A DNA stretch of 64,000 bases from Alphaproteobacteria bacterium HGW-Alphaproteobacteria-4 (GTDB taxonomy: Bacteria > Pseudomonadota > Alphaproteobacteria > Rhodobacterales > Rhodobacteraceae). Positions 50,674-59,988 of the stretch are shown in pieces. Within the stretch, counting starts at the first letter, position 1. Each line of letters begins with the position of its first letter. The notes under the pieces were generated by a model. The model was not told where the DNA came from. It made no database searches and worked only from the letters and a program-made list of their open reading frames with translations. The translations under genes were made by a program, and so were the position numbers. The stretch is from assembly GCA_002842855.1 (NCBI GenBank), contig PHEE01000001.1, positions 1-64,000 of the forward strand, written 5' to 3'.

Positions 50674-53666
50674 GATGCTACTCCATAGCCGCGGGCGACG
50701 TAGTCGAAGCTGCGCGCCACGCCGTCCCCCGCCGCGTTTCTGAACTGGATGGTGAAACCGGCGGCGCTCTTGCCGGTGATCTCGTAATAGTCGCCGCTCG
50801 CGAGGCCCTGCGCCGAGACGCCAAGCCCGGAAAGGCCGCGGAGAGCGGGGGTGAAGTTGACGACCATGCCCCCGGCACCCGCTTCGAGGTCGGCCGCGGC
50901 GATGGTGCGGTCAGGCATGTCGACCTCGACGGCAAGCCCGGTGACAAAGGGCGTGACATTGGCACTGGCTGTGAAAAGCACAGCGCGGAAGCGAAACCCG
51001 CGCGCCGTGAAATCGCCCACACTGAGCGCGCGCCAAGGGCTCCAGGCCACCATATCGTCCGAGGTCGACACCTCGACCACCACCTCGGTATCGGCGGCAT
51101 TGGAATCGCCGGTAAAGAGGCCCTGGCGGGCCGAAAAGTGGCCTGGTGCGGCCGCGAACATCCCGGCCGTGTCATCGAGCCGGATCACCTCGACCCGCGC
51201 GGTCAGCCGCGAGGTGTAGCGCGCGCCGAGATCGACGACCGTGCGAAACTCGTAGATGCCGCTGCCAGGCGCGGAATAGTCGGTCAGCACCAGCCCGAGG
51301 CCGCTGCGGCTCGTGGGTTTCACCGTGCCGCCTGCTGCGGAGAAGAGGCCGGAGGCGGCGGCAAAGAGCCCCGGCACTTCGCTGAACCGGACTTCGGCGC
51401 CGGTGAACCCCGGTTCCTCTGTCACCGCCTCGACCGCGTTCAGCCCCTCGACGCCCGCGATCGTGGTAACGATCGCCGCCGGGTTCAGGCTTTCGTTGCC
51501 GAGCTTGTCGACTGCCCTGATGAAATACGTCCCCGTGCGCGCCGACGTGGTGACCGAGGTGCCGGGCCGCGGCACTTTCGGCACCAGCGTCACCGCGTTC
51601 GAATAGCTTGCCCCCGTCACGCTCGGTGACCAGCGAATGATGTAATGCGACAAATCCTCGTCGGGCACCGGGTCCCAGGTCAGGTGGGCCACAGCGCCCG
51701 TGATGGCGATATCAAATCCGGTGACGTCGGCGGGCGGCAGGCCGGGCAGCGCGACCGGATAGCCGAGCAGCTCGAGCCAGTCGGAATTGGTGCCGAGCAC
51801 GCTGACCGCGCGCACCCGCACGTCGTATTCCACCGCCTCGATGCCCGAGACCTCGAAACGCCCGGCGCCGCTCGCCCCGACATCGCGCCAGACCGCATCG
51901 CCGGTGGGGCGATACTGCACCTCGGCGCTGTCGACATATCCGCCTGCCCAGGCGACGTCGATGATCAGCACGCCCACCGGCTGCTGGTTGCGGATCCGCA
52001 CCTCGGTCGAGAGCGTAACCCCGGGCAGAATTGGCGCCGGGGGCAGCGTGATACCACCCGGTGACGCCTCCCAGGGCAACTCATCAGCGGGGGTCCAGTC
52101 GTAATCGGCCGGGTCGCGCTCGCGCAAACTGACCTGCTGCAATCCGGTGCCGAGGTCATCGACGCATTCGGAGACCTCGAACACTTTTGCCTCATAGCCG
52201 TTCGCGGCACTGGTCCAGACCACCGCGTCGAGCGGCTCGAGGATTGCGGCATCAGGCGGCAGCGTCAGGCTGTGGCGGCGAAAGCGGCGCTCCTCTTCGA
52301 TGTAGGCGCGCATGACGCGCTGCACCTGGGCACCGTAGGGCACAGCGGGCAGGCTCAGATCCGCCACTAGGCGGCGGTTCTGGTCGAGCGCCTCATAATC
52401 GGCGTTGAACCGCGGCGGCGCGTCCTTGCTTTCCCAGAGACTCGAGGGCTCGGGGTAACTCGCCTGAATACCGTTCCACGTCCGATCGAGGCCGGGGAAA
52501 GGCTCAAATCCCTGCGCCGCGGTCACGATGGCGTCGTCGTCGGTGAACACATAGACCGGCAGGCCGGGCCCGCCGACGCGGATTTTCCAGACACCGCCGA
52601 TTTCGGACATCTGCCCTGAACAGCCTTTCAACAGCTCTTCAATGACGCTTGCAGGCTCCTCTTCAACGGTCACTTCAAAGCCCGTGCGGTACTGCGGCTC
52701 ACTGCCGCCCGCGGCAAGCACCACCGGCACGTCGCACTCGTTCATCGCGGCGAACCAGGCGCCCGTCGGCAGGTCTTCGGCAGCACTCTCACCGCCCCAG
52801 ATCGAGCCGTCCGGCAGCGTGATACCGCGCAGGATGTTGTAGATCTGCACCGCCGGGTTGGCACTTGGCGCCCAGGTTGCCGGGTCCGACCAGCGCTGCG
52901 CGCCGCTGCCGCCCACGGTATCGTCGGCGCGCGGATCGTAAAGCGGGATCCCGGCCAGCACGAAACGCACCCGCGGCAGGCCGTTGAACAGTTCCCGATT
53001 GTAGCGGAAGGTCAGCACCGCATAGCAAAGCCCGGTGCCGACCATATCGGGCTTCCAGGGCCGGTCCGGATCGGTGCCGTATTGCGCGAGCAGCATCGGG
53101 TCAGCGGCGGTTTGCGTGCCGTCGTAATAGGTGACCCAGGCGTAGCCGTGATATTTGCCGAGCAGCGGGCGGCCATAGGTGACCTCGCTGGTGTGCGGGA
53201 ACAGGCCGAACGGATCCGGCCAGTTCGGGAATGTCAGCCAGCCAGGCAGCCCGGAAAACAGCGTGCTGCCGCCGACGCTCTCGATCGTGTTGTCAATTTC
53301 CACGTATCCGTCGTCGATGATCAGGCCGCTCAGCATCTGGCCTGGGATGTCGCCAAGGTCGATCACATAGGTGAGGTAGGCGTTCGGGGTCTTGCCGCTC
53401 GTGCCGTGGCTCATCGGCGGGGCAATCGCAAAGCCCGCCGTGGCGTATTGCCCAATAATGAAGCTCTGTGGGTTGGTGCCACCAGAAGCGGTGGCGGTGG
53501 TCTTGATCCCCGGGGACCGAGGCTTGGGCGCCAGCGCCTGTGCCAGCGCCGAAAGCGCCACCGAGACCAGCAGTCGACCGATTATGGTCTGGGTCAGGAA
53601 CGTCCCGATTGCGGAGGCGCTGAATGCAGCAACGGCGGCGCCAACAGCGGCGAATACTTGCGGCAT
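50670..53666 (-). CDS. Phage host specificity (J-like) tail tip protein
   Basis: The 998-residue protein has an N-terminal hydrophobic/glycine region (VGAAVAAFSASAIGTFLTQT), then tail-tip domains (YITYVID-like segments, ERRFRRHSLTLPPDA), and fibronectin-like repeats around residues 545-760 (AHLTWDPVPDEDLSHYIIRW). It forms the central tail tip of siphophages and determines host range. It is co-transcribed with the upstream peptidase-like gene. Confidence 0.9.
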   Translation of the reverse strand: MPQVFAAVGAAVAAFSASAIGTFLTQTIIGRLLVSVALSALAQALAPKPRSPGIKTTATASGGTNPQSFIIGQYATAGFAIAPPMSHGTSGKTPNAYLTYVIDLGDIPGQMLSGLIIDDGYVEIDNTIESVGGSTLFSGLPGWLTFPNWPDPFGLFPHTSEVTYGRPLLGKYHGYAWVTYYDGTQTAADPMLLAQYGTDPDRPWKPDMVGTGLCYAVLTFRYNRELFNGLPRVRFVLAGIPLYDPRADDTVGGSGAQRWSDPATWAPSANPAVQIYNILRGITLPDGSIWGGESAAEDLPTGAWFAAMNECDVPVVLAAGGSEPQYRTGFEVTVEEEPASVIEELLKGCSGQMSEIGGVWKIRVGGPGLPVYVFTDDDAIVTAAQGFEPFPGLDRTWNGIQASYPEPSSLWESKDAPPRFNADYEALDQNRRLVADLSLPAVPYGAQVQRVMRAYIEEERRFRRHSLTLPPDAAILEPLDAVVWTSAANGYEAKVFEVSECVDDLGTGLQQVSLRERDPADYDWTPADELPWEASPGGITLPPAPILPGVTLSTEVRIRNQQPVGVLIIDVAWAGGYVDSAEVQYRPTGDAVWRDVGASGAGRFEVSGIEAVEYDVRVRAVSVLGTNSDWLELLGYPVALPGLPPADVTGFDIAITGAVAHLTWDPVPDEDLSHYIIRWSPSVTGASYSNAVTLVPKVPRPGTSVTTSARTGTYFIRAVDKLGNESLNPAAIVTTIAGVEGLNAVEAVTEEPGFTGAEVRFSEVPGLFAAASGLFSAAGGTVKPTSRSGLGLVLTDYSAPGSGIYEFRTVVDLGARYTSRLTARVEVIRLDDTAGMFAAAPGHFSARQGLFTGDSNAADTEVVVEVSTSDDMVAWSPWRALSVGDFTARGFRFRAVLFTASANVTPFVTGLAVEVDMPDRTIAAADLEAGAGGMVVNFTPALRGLSGLGVSAQGLASGDYYEITGKSAAGFTIQFRNAAGDGVARSFDYVARGYGVAS

Positions 53667-53669
53667 CGC

Positions 53670-54098
53670 TCAGCCCACCCTGAAGGCGCGCGTGGCACGT
53701 GCGCGCGGCAGCCGCGAAAGGCCCGCAGGCCCAAGAACGTAAATCAATTCGCCCTGCACGATGCCGAGCGCAGGCCCCTCCGCAGTCGGCACCACTGCGC
53801 AGTCACCGATGCGCGCATAGGCCGGTGGCACCTCATCGAAGAGAGTTGCGGCAAGTGCCACGTGGTCGGCGAACCCCGCCCTGCGCAGCGCGCGCAGGCC
53901 CGCCTTGGTCGTGCAATACCGTCCGCGCCAGCGCGCCGCGATGTCGGTTCCGGTCATCGCCTCGACAGCCCCTGCAAAAAAGAGCGCGCAGTCGTTTTCG
54001 CCCTCGGCAAAAGGCCGCCGCGCGGTGGCGCCAAGCCAGGCGGTGAGCCGGGGTTTCCAGTCGGGCAGTCGCGTCAGGGGGGCGGTGCGTTCGGTCAT
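53670..54098 (-). CDS. Phage tail-tip peptidase-like protein (DUF6950/NlpC-like)
   Basis: The 142-residue protein starts MTERTAPLTRLPDWK. A conserved NDCALFFAGAVEAMTGTD has the Cys of an NlpC/P60-like site. IGDCAVVPT and a final beta segment follow. Such proteins sit just upstream of J-like genes and may cut peptidoglycan during entry. ATGA overlap with the previous gene supports the start at 54098. Confidence 0.75.
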   Translation of the reverse strand: MTERTAPLTRLPDWKPRLTAWLGATARRPFAEGENDCALFFAGAVEAMTGTDIAARWRGRYCTTKAGLRALRRAGFADHVALAATLFDEVPPAYARIGDCAVVPTAEGPALGIVQGELIYVLGPAGLSRLPRARATRAFRVG

Positions 54099-54706
54099 TT
54101 CCTCGCTGCCTTGGCTTCGCCCCAATAGACGTCGACTGACCCGGAAATGTCGGTGTAGCGCCGCAACCGGTCATCGCTGCGCCGCCGCTGGCTTTCGTCG
54201 CTTTTCTTCAGCGCCAGCGGCCGCGTCAGGGCACGGGCGGAACTGGCGAGCGTCACCTCGACGGCGCCCTGCCCGCCCACCTCGGGCGTGGGCAGCGAAA
54301 TGGCATCGATCCAGCCCTTGAATACCCGGTGCGGCGCCTCGATCAACTCGCCAGAAGCAGGCGCGAAAAAGGCGCGGTGGATCTCCACCGGGGCGAGGCG
54401 CGCGTCATAGCCGCGGATTGCGACCGCCACTTCGGGCGCGGTCGGCGCCAAAGTGATGCGGTGCATCCGCACCACGATGCCCGACTGCATGGTGATCGGC
54501 TCGACACCGAGTACCCCGCCCGCGCCATAGTAAAGCCGAGAGGCGCCGTCGATCAGGAAGCTCTGGTGATCGTCGCCGGTCCAGAGCCCGAGGGCCTCTT
54601 CGGCACCGGTGGCGCGGTTGCGCGCGCGCACCCAGATCAGCAGCCGCGCCTGGATGCCATCGCGCGCCGCAAGGTAGGCGCCGGTCATTGCCCCGAATGT
54701 GCGCAT
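54095..54706 (-). CDS. Phage minor tail protein (tail tip assembly)
   Basis: The 203-residue protein includes LLIWVRARNRATGAEEALGLWTGDD, the segment YGAGGVLGVEPITMQSGI, and EAPHRVFKGWIDAI. Position between the distal tail protein and the peptidase-like protein matches the third of the tail tip genes in Mu-like siphophages and gene transfer agents. No catalytic motif is seen. Confidence 0.7.
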   Translation of the reverse strand: MRTFGAMTGAYLAARDGIQARLLIWVRARNRATGAEEALGLWTGDDHQSFLIDGASRLYYGAGGVLGVEPITMQSGIVVRMHRITLAPTAPEVAVAIRGYDARLAPVEIHRAFFAPASGELIEAPHRVFKGWIDAISLPTPEVGGQGAVEVTLASSARALTRPLALKKSDESQRRRSDDRLRRYTDISGSVDVYWGEAKAARK

Positions 54707-54715
54707 TGCCCCTCC

Positions 54716-55372
54716 TTACCTGAGCGTCTGGATGAAGCGGAAGGCGATGCCCTCGGTCAGCCAGCGCGTAACCGCGCCGGGGTCGGTCGAGCCGGGCTCG
54801 ATCACCGCCTTGATTGCCGGTTTGACGAGTGTGACCGCGGCGCCGAGGCTCGCACCGGGGCGCAGGGGCGGTGTCACCTCGATCGTGCCGGTGCTGCCAT
54901 CGCCCGCCGCCACCGCGCCGGTCACCACCCGGTGCAACGCCTGACGCACCGGGCCGCTGCCATAGGCAAAGCCGAGATAGTCGCCGCTGCTCACTATGTA
55001 TCCTGCCGGCAGCCCGCCGAGCCGCAGCTCGCGCGACCCGGCCACCAGTTCGAGGATCTCGGGCGTTGCAGCGCCAAGGATCGAGCCAGTCGGGTCAGCG
55101 AGCGGCGCCGCCCGTGTCACGTCATAGGCCAGAAACGAGGCCCCGGCGCTGCGCAGCACCGACAACAGCGGCAATACCGACGCAGCCTCGGCGCGGGTCA
55201 GCCGACCGAGTGTCACCTCACCCGACCAGAGCCGGGGGCCAAGGTCGGCGGCGAGGATTTCGCCGCCGCCGGTGCGCGCCGTTTGCACCTGCTCGGGGCA
55301 ATCAAAGGTGATCCTCTGCACCGGCAGCAGATCGAAGAAGCTTTCGCGGGCAAGCGGAAAGGCGAGCGCCAT
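54716..55372 (-). CDS. Phage distal tail protein-like
   Basis: The 218-residue protein starts MALAFPLARESFFDLLPV and has a beta-rich composition with ELRLGGLPAGYIVSSGDYLGF. It directly follows the tape measure gene, sharing its stop base, the usual place for the distal tail or baseplate hub protein. The assignment rests on gene order. Confidence 0.7.
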   Translation of the reverse strand: MALAFPLARESFFDLLPVQRITFDCPEQVQTARTGGGEILAADLGPRLWSGEVTLGRLTRAEAASVLPLLSVLRSAGASFLAYDVTRAAPLADPTGSILGAATPEILELVAGSRELRLGGLPAGYIVSSGDYLGFAYGSGPVRQALHRVVTGAVAAGDGSTGTIEVTPPLRPGASLGAAVTLVKPAIKAVIEPGSTDPGAVTRWLTEGIAFRFIQTLR

Positions 55373-57798
55373 CAGCCGATCCTCCGCGTGTCAGAAGAAA
55401 TCTGCCGCACCCGCAGCGGCAGTGCCGAGCGGTCGTATTCGGCAAGGCCGCGGCGGATGCCCGTCGCCACCAGTGCCTCGATCTCGGCATTGCCGCGTGC
55501 GCCGCGCAGATCGATGGTGATGTTGGCAGGCGCTGCCTCGGCCGCCGCTGCTCCGCCCCCGCGCGCCTGCCCGCCCACCGCACCGCCGCGCGCGAAGCCG
55601 GGGATATGCGCCCCCGCGTTCATCGCCTCGAGCAGGTGCCGGTGGCGGCGCGTGGCGGCGGCGGTCATCACGAATTCGCCCGAGGAGGCGGCGATCAGCA
55701 CATCGTCCGAGGTGCCCGAGCCGGGCCCGGTGATCATGCCGCCCTCGGCCTTGCCAGGAACGACCGCCTTGAAAAGCATGGTCAGCAACCCGCCGCCGCC
55801 CGAAGTTCCGAACAGCCCTGCAAGCGGCCCGGTGCCCAAGAGCGTTGCCTGCAAGGCGGCGCGGGCGAGCGCCGAAACGATGTTGTGCAGCACCTCCGTC
55901 AGGCTGTCGCCGCGCAAAATCAGCCCCTCGAAGGCGTCGTAAAGCGTGCCGGTGAAGAAGTCCTGCGTCTCCTGCAGCGCCTGCATCTGGGCCTGTTCGC
56001 GGATATGTGCGGCGATCAGTTCCTCGACCATCTGCCGCTCGGCATCGGTGGCGCCCGCCAGTGCTTCGCGGTGCTTCAGCATCTCCTTTTGCACCGGGTC
56101 GGTTTCGCGCAGGATTGCGAGTTCCTGCATTTGCGCGTCGATCAGATCGGCGAGCGCCGAGCGCTGCTTTTCTGTGCCGCCAGCGGCGGAGCGCTGGTTG
56201 CGTTGCCACTCGGCAAGCGCGGCATTGCTGCGCGCGATCTCGGCCGCATCGGCGACCGCCTGCCGCCGGTTCGCCTCGATGACTGCCTTGATGGTCGGAT
56301 CGGCATTCTGCGGAATCCGCGTGCGCGCATCGAATTGTGCTCCAGCAAGCTCGGCCGCCAGCCGCACCGGATCATCGCGGAATTCAAAGCGCAGTTTGGC
56401 GTCGCGCAGCGCTGCTCCGCCCTGCGACGCCAGCGACTGCGCGGCACCCACCGCCGCCAGCAGCTCGTCGGCCAGGCGCCGCGCCTCATCCGCAGCGGAG
56501 CGGATACCGCCAGCGATATCGAGCGCCGCCAATTCTTCAGCCGAGGCAACACCCCGCGCGGCCTTGGCGGCAATTTCATTCAGAAGCTCCGCCACCTCGG
56601 CCAGCTTTGGCGGCAGCCTGGCACCCTCAGGGAAGAACTGCTGAATTTCGGTCAGGACCTCGGCAGCGCGATCCCTGATCTCGGTCATGCTTTGCGCGGT
56701 CGATAACCTGTCAAATGCCGCCGAAATTGCCACCGCCTGCTCCGGGAGCATGCCGAGCTTCGCGGCCGCGTCGTCCACGCTATCCTGAAAACCCCCGAGA
56801 GCCTCTTTCGCGGTCAGGATCTGTTCCGATGTGGCGCCGCCCCAGCCCGATATCAGACTGGCGGAGCGCTGTGTCGCGGCATCGAGTTCATGGACTGCGG
56901 TTACTGCGTCCCGCAGCTCTCCGAGCAACGGATTGCCTTCCGTGGCCAAAGCGTCGAGCGCGCGGCCGACCGATACGTCGGCAAGATACCGCGAAAAGTT
57001 CCTCAGTGTTTCGGCGGACGACCCAAATTCGGCGTTGAGCTCTTTCGTCGTCTTTTTCGCGATTTCCGTGTAGCTGTTGTAGGCATCGAGTGCGCCAGTC
57101 AGGTTCTTGATCTGCGCTTCCGCCGTGAGTTCGGCATCTCCGGCATCCCGAAATGCGCTGACCAAGGCGGGCAGCGCGATACCCGCGAGCAGCCCGACTG
57201 CGGTTCCCACGGTGCCAAAGGCCAAGCCGATATCCGGCAACTGGATGGCCAGCGCCCGAATAAATCCGCCGCCCGCCATCGCCTGTTGCCCGACCTGCGA
57301 GAGCTGCATCGCGAGCATTTTGGCTTGATTGCCGCCAAGCGCGAAGCTGCGGCTCATCTCCACGCCAAGCGCGCGGGCCTGCGCGGTCATCGGGGTCATT
57401 GCCAGGGCCGCGCGTTCCCGTGCCTGAGTAGCCTCGTTTGCGGAAAGCGCGCCGAGCTGCTCGGCGGCGGCGATTTCGCGCAGCTCGAGTTCATAGGCGC
57501 GGGATGCAGCAAAGAGCGGATTGTACCGGGCGCGAATGCGGTCGAGCTCTTCGCCGTAGACCAGCATTTCGGCGGCAGACAATTCGGTAGCCTCCCGAAC
57601 TCCGGTCGCTGCTTCAATCATCTGTTGCATGGCGGTCGAGGCCACCTGCAGATCGTTGTTCAGGCTGTTGGCACCCTGCCCAAAACCCGCGACGGCGGCC
57701 TTGGTTTCACCGAGTGCCGCAGTGGTGGCGTCAAGGCCTGCCACCGCCGCCTTGGCGTCCATCGTGATCTTGCCGGAAAGAACGAAGGCCTGGCTCAT
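55372..57798 (-). CDS. Phage tail tape measure protein
   Basis: The 808-residue, helix-rich protein starts MSQAFVLSGKITMDAKAAV. A hydrophobic segment lies at about residues 200-225 (VGLLAGIALPALVSAF), and long coiled regions run to a Gly/Ala-rich end. Its length sets phage tail length. The ATG overlaps the TGA of the frameshifted chaperone product upstream. Confidence 0.9.
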   Translation of the reverse strand: MSQAFVLSGKITMDAKAAVAGLDATTAALGETKAAVAGFGQGANSLNNDLQVASTAMQQMIEAATGVREATELSAAEMLVYGEELDRIRARYNPLFAASRAYELELREIAAAEQLGALSANEATQARERAALAMTPMTAQARALGVEMSRSFALGGNQAKMLAMQLSQVGQQAMAGGGFIRALAIQLPDIGLAFGTVGTAVGLLAGIALPALVSAFRDAGDAELTAEAQIKNLTGALDAYNSYTEIAKKTTKELNAEFGSSAETLRNFSRYLADVSVGRALDALATEGNPLLGELRDAVTAVHELDAATQRSASLISGWGGATSEQILTAKEALGGFQDSVDDAAAKLGMLPEQAVAISAAFDRLSTAQSMTEIRDRAAEVLTEIQQFFPEGARLPPKLAEVAELLNEIAAKAARGVASAEELAALDIAGGIRSAADEARRLADELLAAVGAAQSLASQGGAALRDAKLRFEFRDDPVRLAAELAGAQFDARTRIPQNADPTIKAVIEANRRQAVADAAEIARSNAALAEWQRNQRSAAGGTEKQRSALADLIDAQMQELAILRETDPVQKEMLKHREALAGATDAERQMVEELIAAHIREQAQMQALQETQDFFTGTLYDAFEGLILRGDSLTEVLHNIVSALARAALQATLLGTGPLAGLFGTSGGGGLLTMLFKAVVPGKAEGGMITGPGSGTSDDVLIAASSGEFVMTAAATRRHRHLLEAMNAGAHIPGFARGGAVGGQARGGGAAAAEAAPANITIDLRGARGNAEIEALVATGIRRGLAEYDRSALPLRVRQISSDTRRIG

Positions 57799-58145
57799 TG
57801 CCGCGCCTCGTTCATCGCGGCCACCGCGCCGTGCTCGATCTGTCGCAGATCAGCCCAAAGCGTGGGTGTCATGGCGATCCCGGCCAGATCGAGCCCGGCG
57901 CGGGCGCCCGCATAATCAAGCCCTGTCACCGCCACGCCGCCCATTCCTGCCACCATCCTCCACTGTGTCGCGACGCTTAGAAACGCCTCTAGAGCCGCAA
58001 GGTTTTCCGCCCAGATGCCAGGGCCCGCCTCGGGCGTCGCACCCGCTTCCAGCTCCAGCCCCCAGCGGCGCGCATCTGCCGCCGCCTCGTCTTCGCCCGC
58101 CCCGCCAAGCTCGCCCCGCGCCCAGGCCCGCCCGGCGGCTGTCAG
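57795..58145 (-). CDS. Tail assembly chaperone, T part, reached by -1 frameshift (no own start)
   Basis: This 116-residue frame has no ATG, GTG or TTG for its first 60 codons, yet reads as protein: LTAAGRAWARGELGG, a conserved W.EN pattern (GIWAENLAALEAF), TQWRMVAG, and GLDYAGARAGL, resembling DUF1799. It opens exactly at the slippery site of the upstream chaperone and ends overlapping the tape measure start. Translated as a fusion, the product is about 225 residues. This is the G-T arrangement of siphophages such as lambda. Confidence 0.8.
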   Translation of the reverse strand: MTAAGRAWARGELGGAGEDEAAADARRWGLELEAGATPEAGPGIWAENLAALEAFLSVATQWRMVAGMGGVAVTGLDYAGARAGLDLAGIAMTPTLWADLRQIEHGAVAAMNEARQ

Positions 58146-58471
58146 TTTCCCGCGCGGGCCTTGGTGACTGCCGCGATATAGGTGCGCAGCAGCGCCGTGC
58201 GTGCGTAAGGAAGTGCCAGAACCTGGTCGCGCACCGCATCGGAATAGGGCACCGGCGCGCCGTCATCGTCGACAATGTCCTCCAGCCCCACCACGGCGCG
58301 GGCGAGGAAACTGCCGATCTCCTCGTTCGTGCGCAGCGCAAAGACGTCATCGCCCGCGCCCGAAAGCACGCGAAACCGAGCCTTCAGCACCTCTTCGCGG
58401 TGGCCACCGTCGGCGGGCACCTGCACCGGTACGGCATGGGTAAACTCGGGGTTCTGGATGATCTTGAACAT
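58142..58471 (-). CDS. Tail assembly chaperone, G part
   Basis: The 109-residue protein starts MFKIIQNPEFTHAVPVQVP and contains LKARFRVLSG, IGSFLARAVVGLEDIVDDDG and YSDAVRDQVLALPYARTAL. It sits between the tail tube and tape measure genes. Its last codons are GGA AAC TGA, which contain the slippery heptamer. Most ribosomes are expected to stop here, and some shift to make the longer chaperone. Confidence 0.82.
   Translation of the reverse strand: MFKIIQNPEFTHAVPVQVPADGGHREEVLKARFRVLSGAGDDVFALRTNEEIGSFLARAVVGLEDIVDDDGAPVPYSDAVRDQVLALPYARTALLRTYIAAVTKARAGN
58145..58151 (-). promoter_or_regulatory. Programmed -1 frameshift site GGGAAAC
   Basis: The heptamer G GGA AAC lies immediately before the TGA stop, in the X XXY YYZ register of the zero frame. 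After slipping, ribosomes read GGG AAA CTG ACA onwards into the T frame. Lambda uses the similar GGGAAAG for the same purpose. Confidence 0.8.
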
Positions 58472-58486
58472 GTTGTCTCCGCAGGA

Positions 58487-59419
58487 TCAGGTGAGGGTGA
58501 GGGTCCACTGGTCGTTGCCGGTACCGGGCAGCGGCACCAGGCGCAGCGGCCATTCCTTGATGTTCTGAGCGTTCTCGAGCCCCTGCGGGCGCTGCATCTG
58601 CGCGGCGGGCACACTGAGCGCCGCTATCTGGCCCGCAACCGTGCCGTGGGTCAGCGCCAGCGCCACACTGTCCTGCGCGAGCGCCTTCGCGAACGGGTTG
58701 AAGGTTGTCAGCGCCACCGCTTCGACCTTGGCCTCGATCGTATCGGCTTTCTCGGTGATCAGCACCGCTTCGGAGCCGATCAGGAAGCGGTTTTCGATCT
58801 GGTTGCCAAGGTCGAGCACGAACGAGCGCAGCACCAGCGCCGCCGCATCGAGCGTGAACACCGGCGTGTTTGCGCTGGTGGCGAGGTCGGGTTTCTGGAA
58901 CCCGGTAAGCGTGGGTATGACGCGCGCGGTCTCGGCGGGTGCGCTGAACAGCCCGGTAAAACTGAATTCGAGATAGGGGATTGCCTGCGCACCGACGTTG
59001 ATCTTGGCGTTGCCACGCGCGCCCTTGAGCACATAGCGCGTGTCGCCGATCCAGAGGTGCAGCGTCAACGACTCATGGGCCTCGCTGACCGGGTTGTAGG
59101 CAACAGACACCCCGGCCGAGATCACTTCAGCCACGCCGCAGCCGCGCAGAAGCGGGCCCCAGGCCGGGGCAGTGCCCGCTGCGCCGGAGCCTGCCAGCTC
59201 GACCTTGAAGGTGAGCTTGGCGTTCAGTTCCGCAGGGATCGTCGCCTGCGCCCCGAGATAGGCCAGTTCCAGATTGCGGCTGACGTCGGAGCCATCCATC
59301 GGTGTCAATGCAACATCGGTGGCAAGGATAGCGTTGGCCGCGCCGCTCGGGGCGGCATCGACGCCGTAGCTGGTTTCGATCTTGGCCAGCAGGATCTTTG
59401 TGCGCCATTTAATGGCCAT
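58487..59419 (-). CDS. Phage major tail tube protein
   Basis: The 310-residue protein starts MAIKWRTKILLAKIETSYGVDA. The beta-rich fold matches siphophage tail tube proteins, for example TLHLWIGDTRYVLKGARGNAKI and PYLEFSFTGLF. This shows a long non-contractile tail, unlike classical Mu. It directly follows the small 59420 gene. Confidence 0.85.
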   Translation of the reverse strand: MAIKWRTKILLAKIETSYGVDAAPSGAANAILATDVALTPMDGSDVSRNLELAYLGAQATIPAELNAKLTFKVELAGSGAAGTAPAWGPLLRGCGVAEVISAGVSVAYNPVSEAHESLTLHLWIGDTRYVLKGARGNAKINVGAQAIPYLEFSFTGLFSAPAETARVIPTLTGFQKPDLATSANTPVFTLDAAALVLRSFVLDLGNQIENRFLIGSEAVLITEKADTIEAKVEAVALTTFNPFAKALAQDSVALALTHGTVAGQIAALSVPAAQMQRPQGLENAQNIKEWPLRLVPLPGTGNDQWTLTLT

Positions 59420-59557
59420 TTACGCCTCCTTTTTCGGGGCAGGTTTCGGGGCGGGTTTCGGGGTGGCGGCGGGCACCTCGGGTGCCCCGGCGGGCTTGAG
59501 CGTGCCATCGGTCGCGCGGATGTAACTGCCGCCCGCGGCGGGAAGGGTGTGGGTCAT
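59420..59557 (-). CDS. 45-residue phage protein (Mu gp38-like position)
   Basis: Forty-six codons begin MTHTLPAAGGSYIRATDG, followed by a Pro/Ala/Lys-rich tail ending KEA. The start overlaps the gp37-like stop by four bases and the stop abuts the tail tube ATG, which is strong positional support. It is too short for many gene callers. The role is unknown. Confidence 0.75.
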   Translation of the reverse strand: MTHTLPAAGGSYIRATDGTLKPAGAPEVPAATPKPAPKPAPKKEA

Positions 59558-59988
59558 GTCGCAATCCTCAGCTGGTCGGAAATGGAAAACTCGAGCTGGT
59601 AGACGATGGTGCCAGCCGCCATGCTGATCACCGCGCCGCGCCTGAGTGAAAACGCGCCAACGGCGGAGTCGGGCCCCCAGCCGGCAATCGCGTCGATCAC
59701 CGCGCGGATCACCTGGTCGAGCGGCGCCAGCGCGCCGCTGCCGGTGCGCTCGTGCGAGCGAAACGTCAGCACCACCGCGACCACTTCCTCGACGCCCTGC
59801 ACAAACATGCCCGCCGCCGATTGCACCTGCCCGCCTTGCAGCCCGAGCGGCAGCACATGCGCGGCGGGCGTCACCTGCGGCAGCGCCTTGCGCGCCATCA
59901 GGTCGGCGAACTGTGCCGCCCCCTCGGTGCGGCCTGCAAGGCCCACCACCTGGGCGTCGATCCGGGCGATGACATCGGCGACCAGCAT
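59554..59988 (-). CDS. Mu gp37-like (DUF1834) tail completion protein
   Basis: The 144-residue protein starts MLVADVIARIDAQVVGLAG and includes VAVVLTFRSHER and SMAAGTIVYQLEFSIS. Its place after gp36 and before the tail tube fits the Mu gp37/tail terminator family. It shares its start base with the gp36-like stop. Confidence 0.75.
   Translation of the reverse strand: MLVADVIARIDAQVVGLAGRTEGAAQFADLMARKALPQVTPAAHVLPLGLQGGQVQSAAGMFVQGVEEVVAVVLTFRSHERTGSGALAPLDQVIRAVIDAIAGWGPDSAVGAFSLRRGAVISMAAGTIVYQLEFSISDQLRIAT

Noticed and set aside
54329-55942. 537-codon plus-strand frame opposite phage tail genes
   Set aside because: It runs against a tightly overlapped phage operon and shows no recognisable domain.
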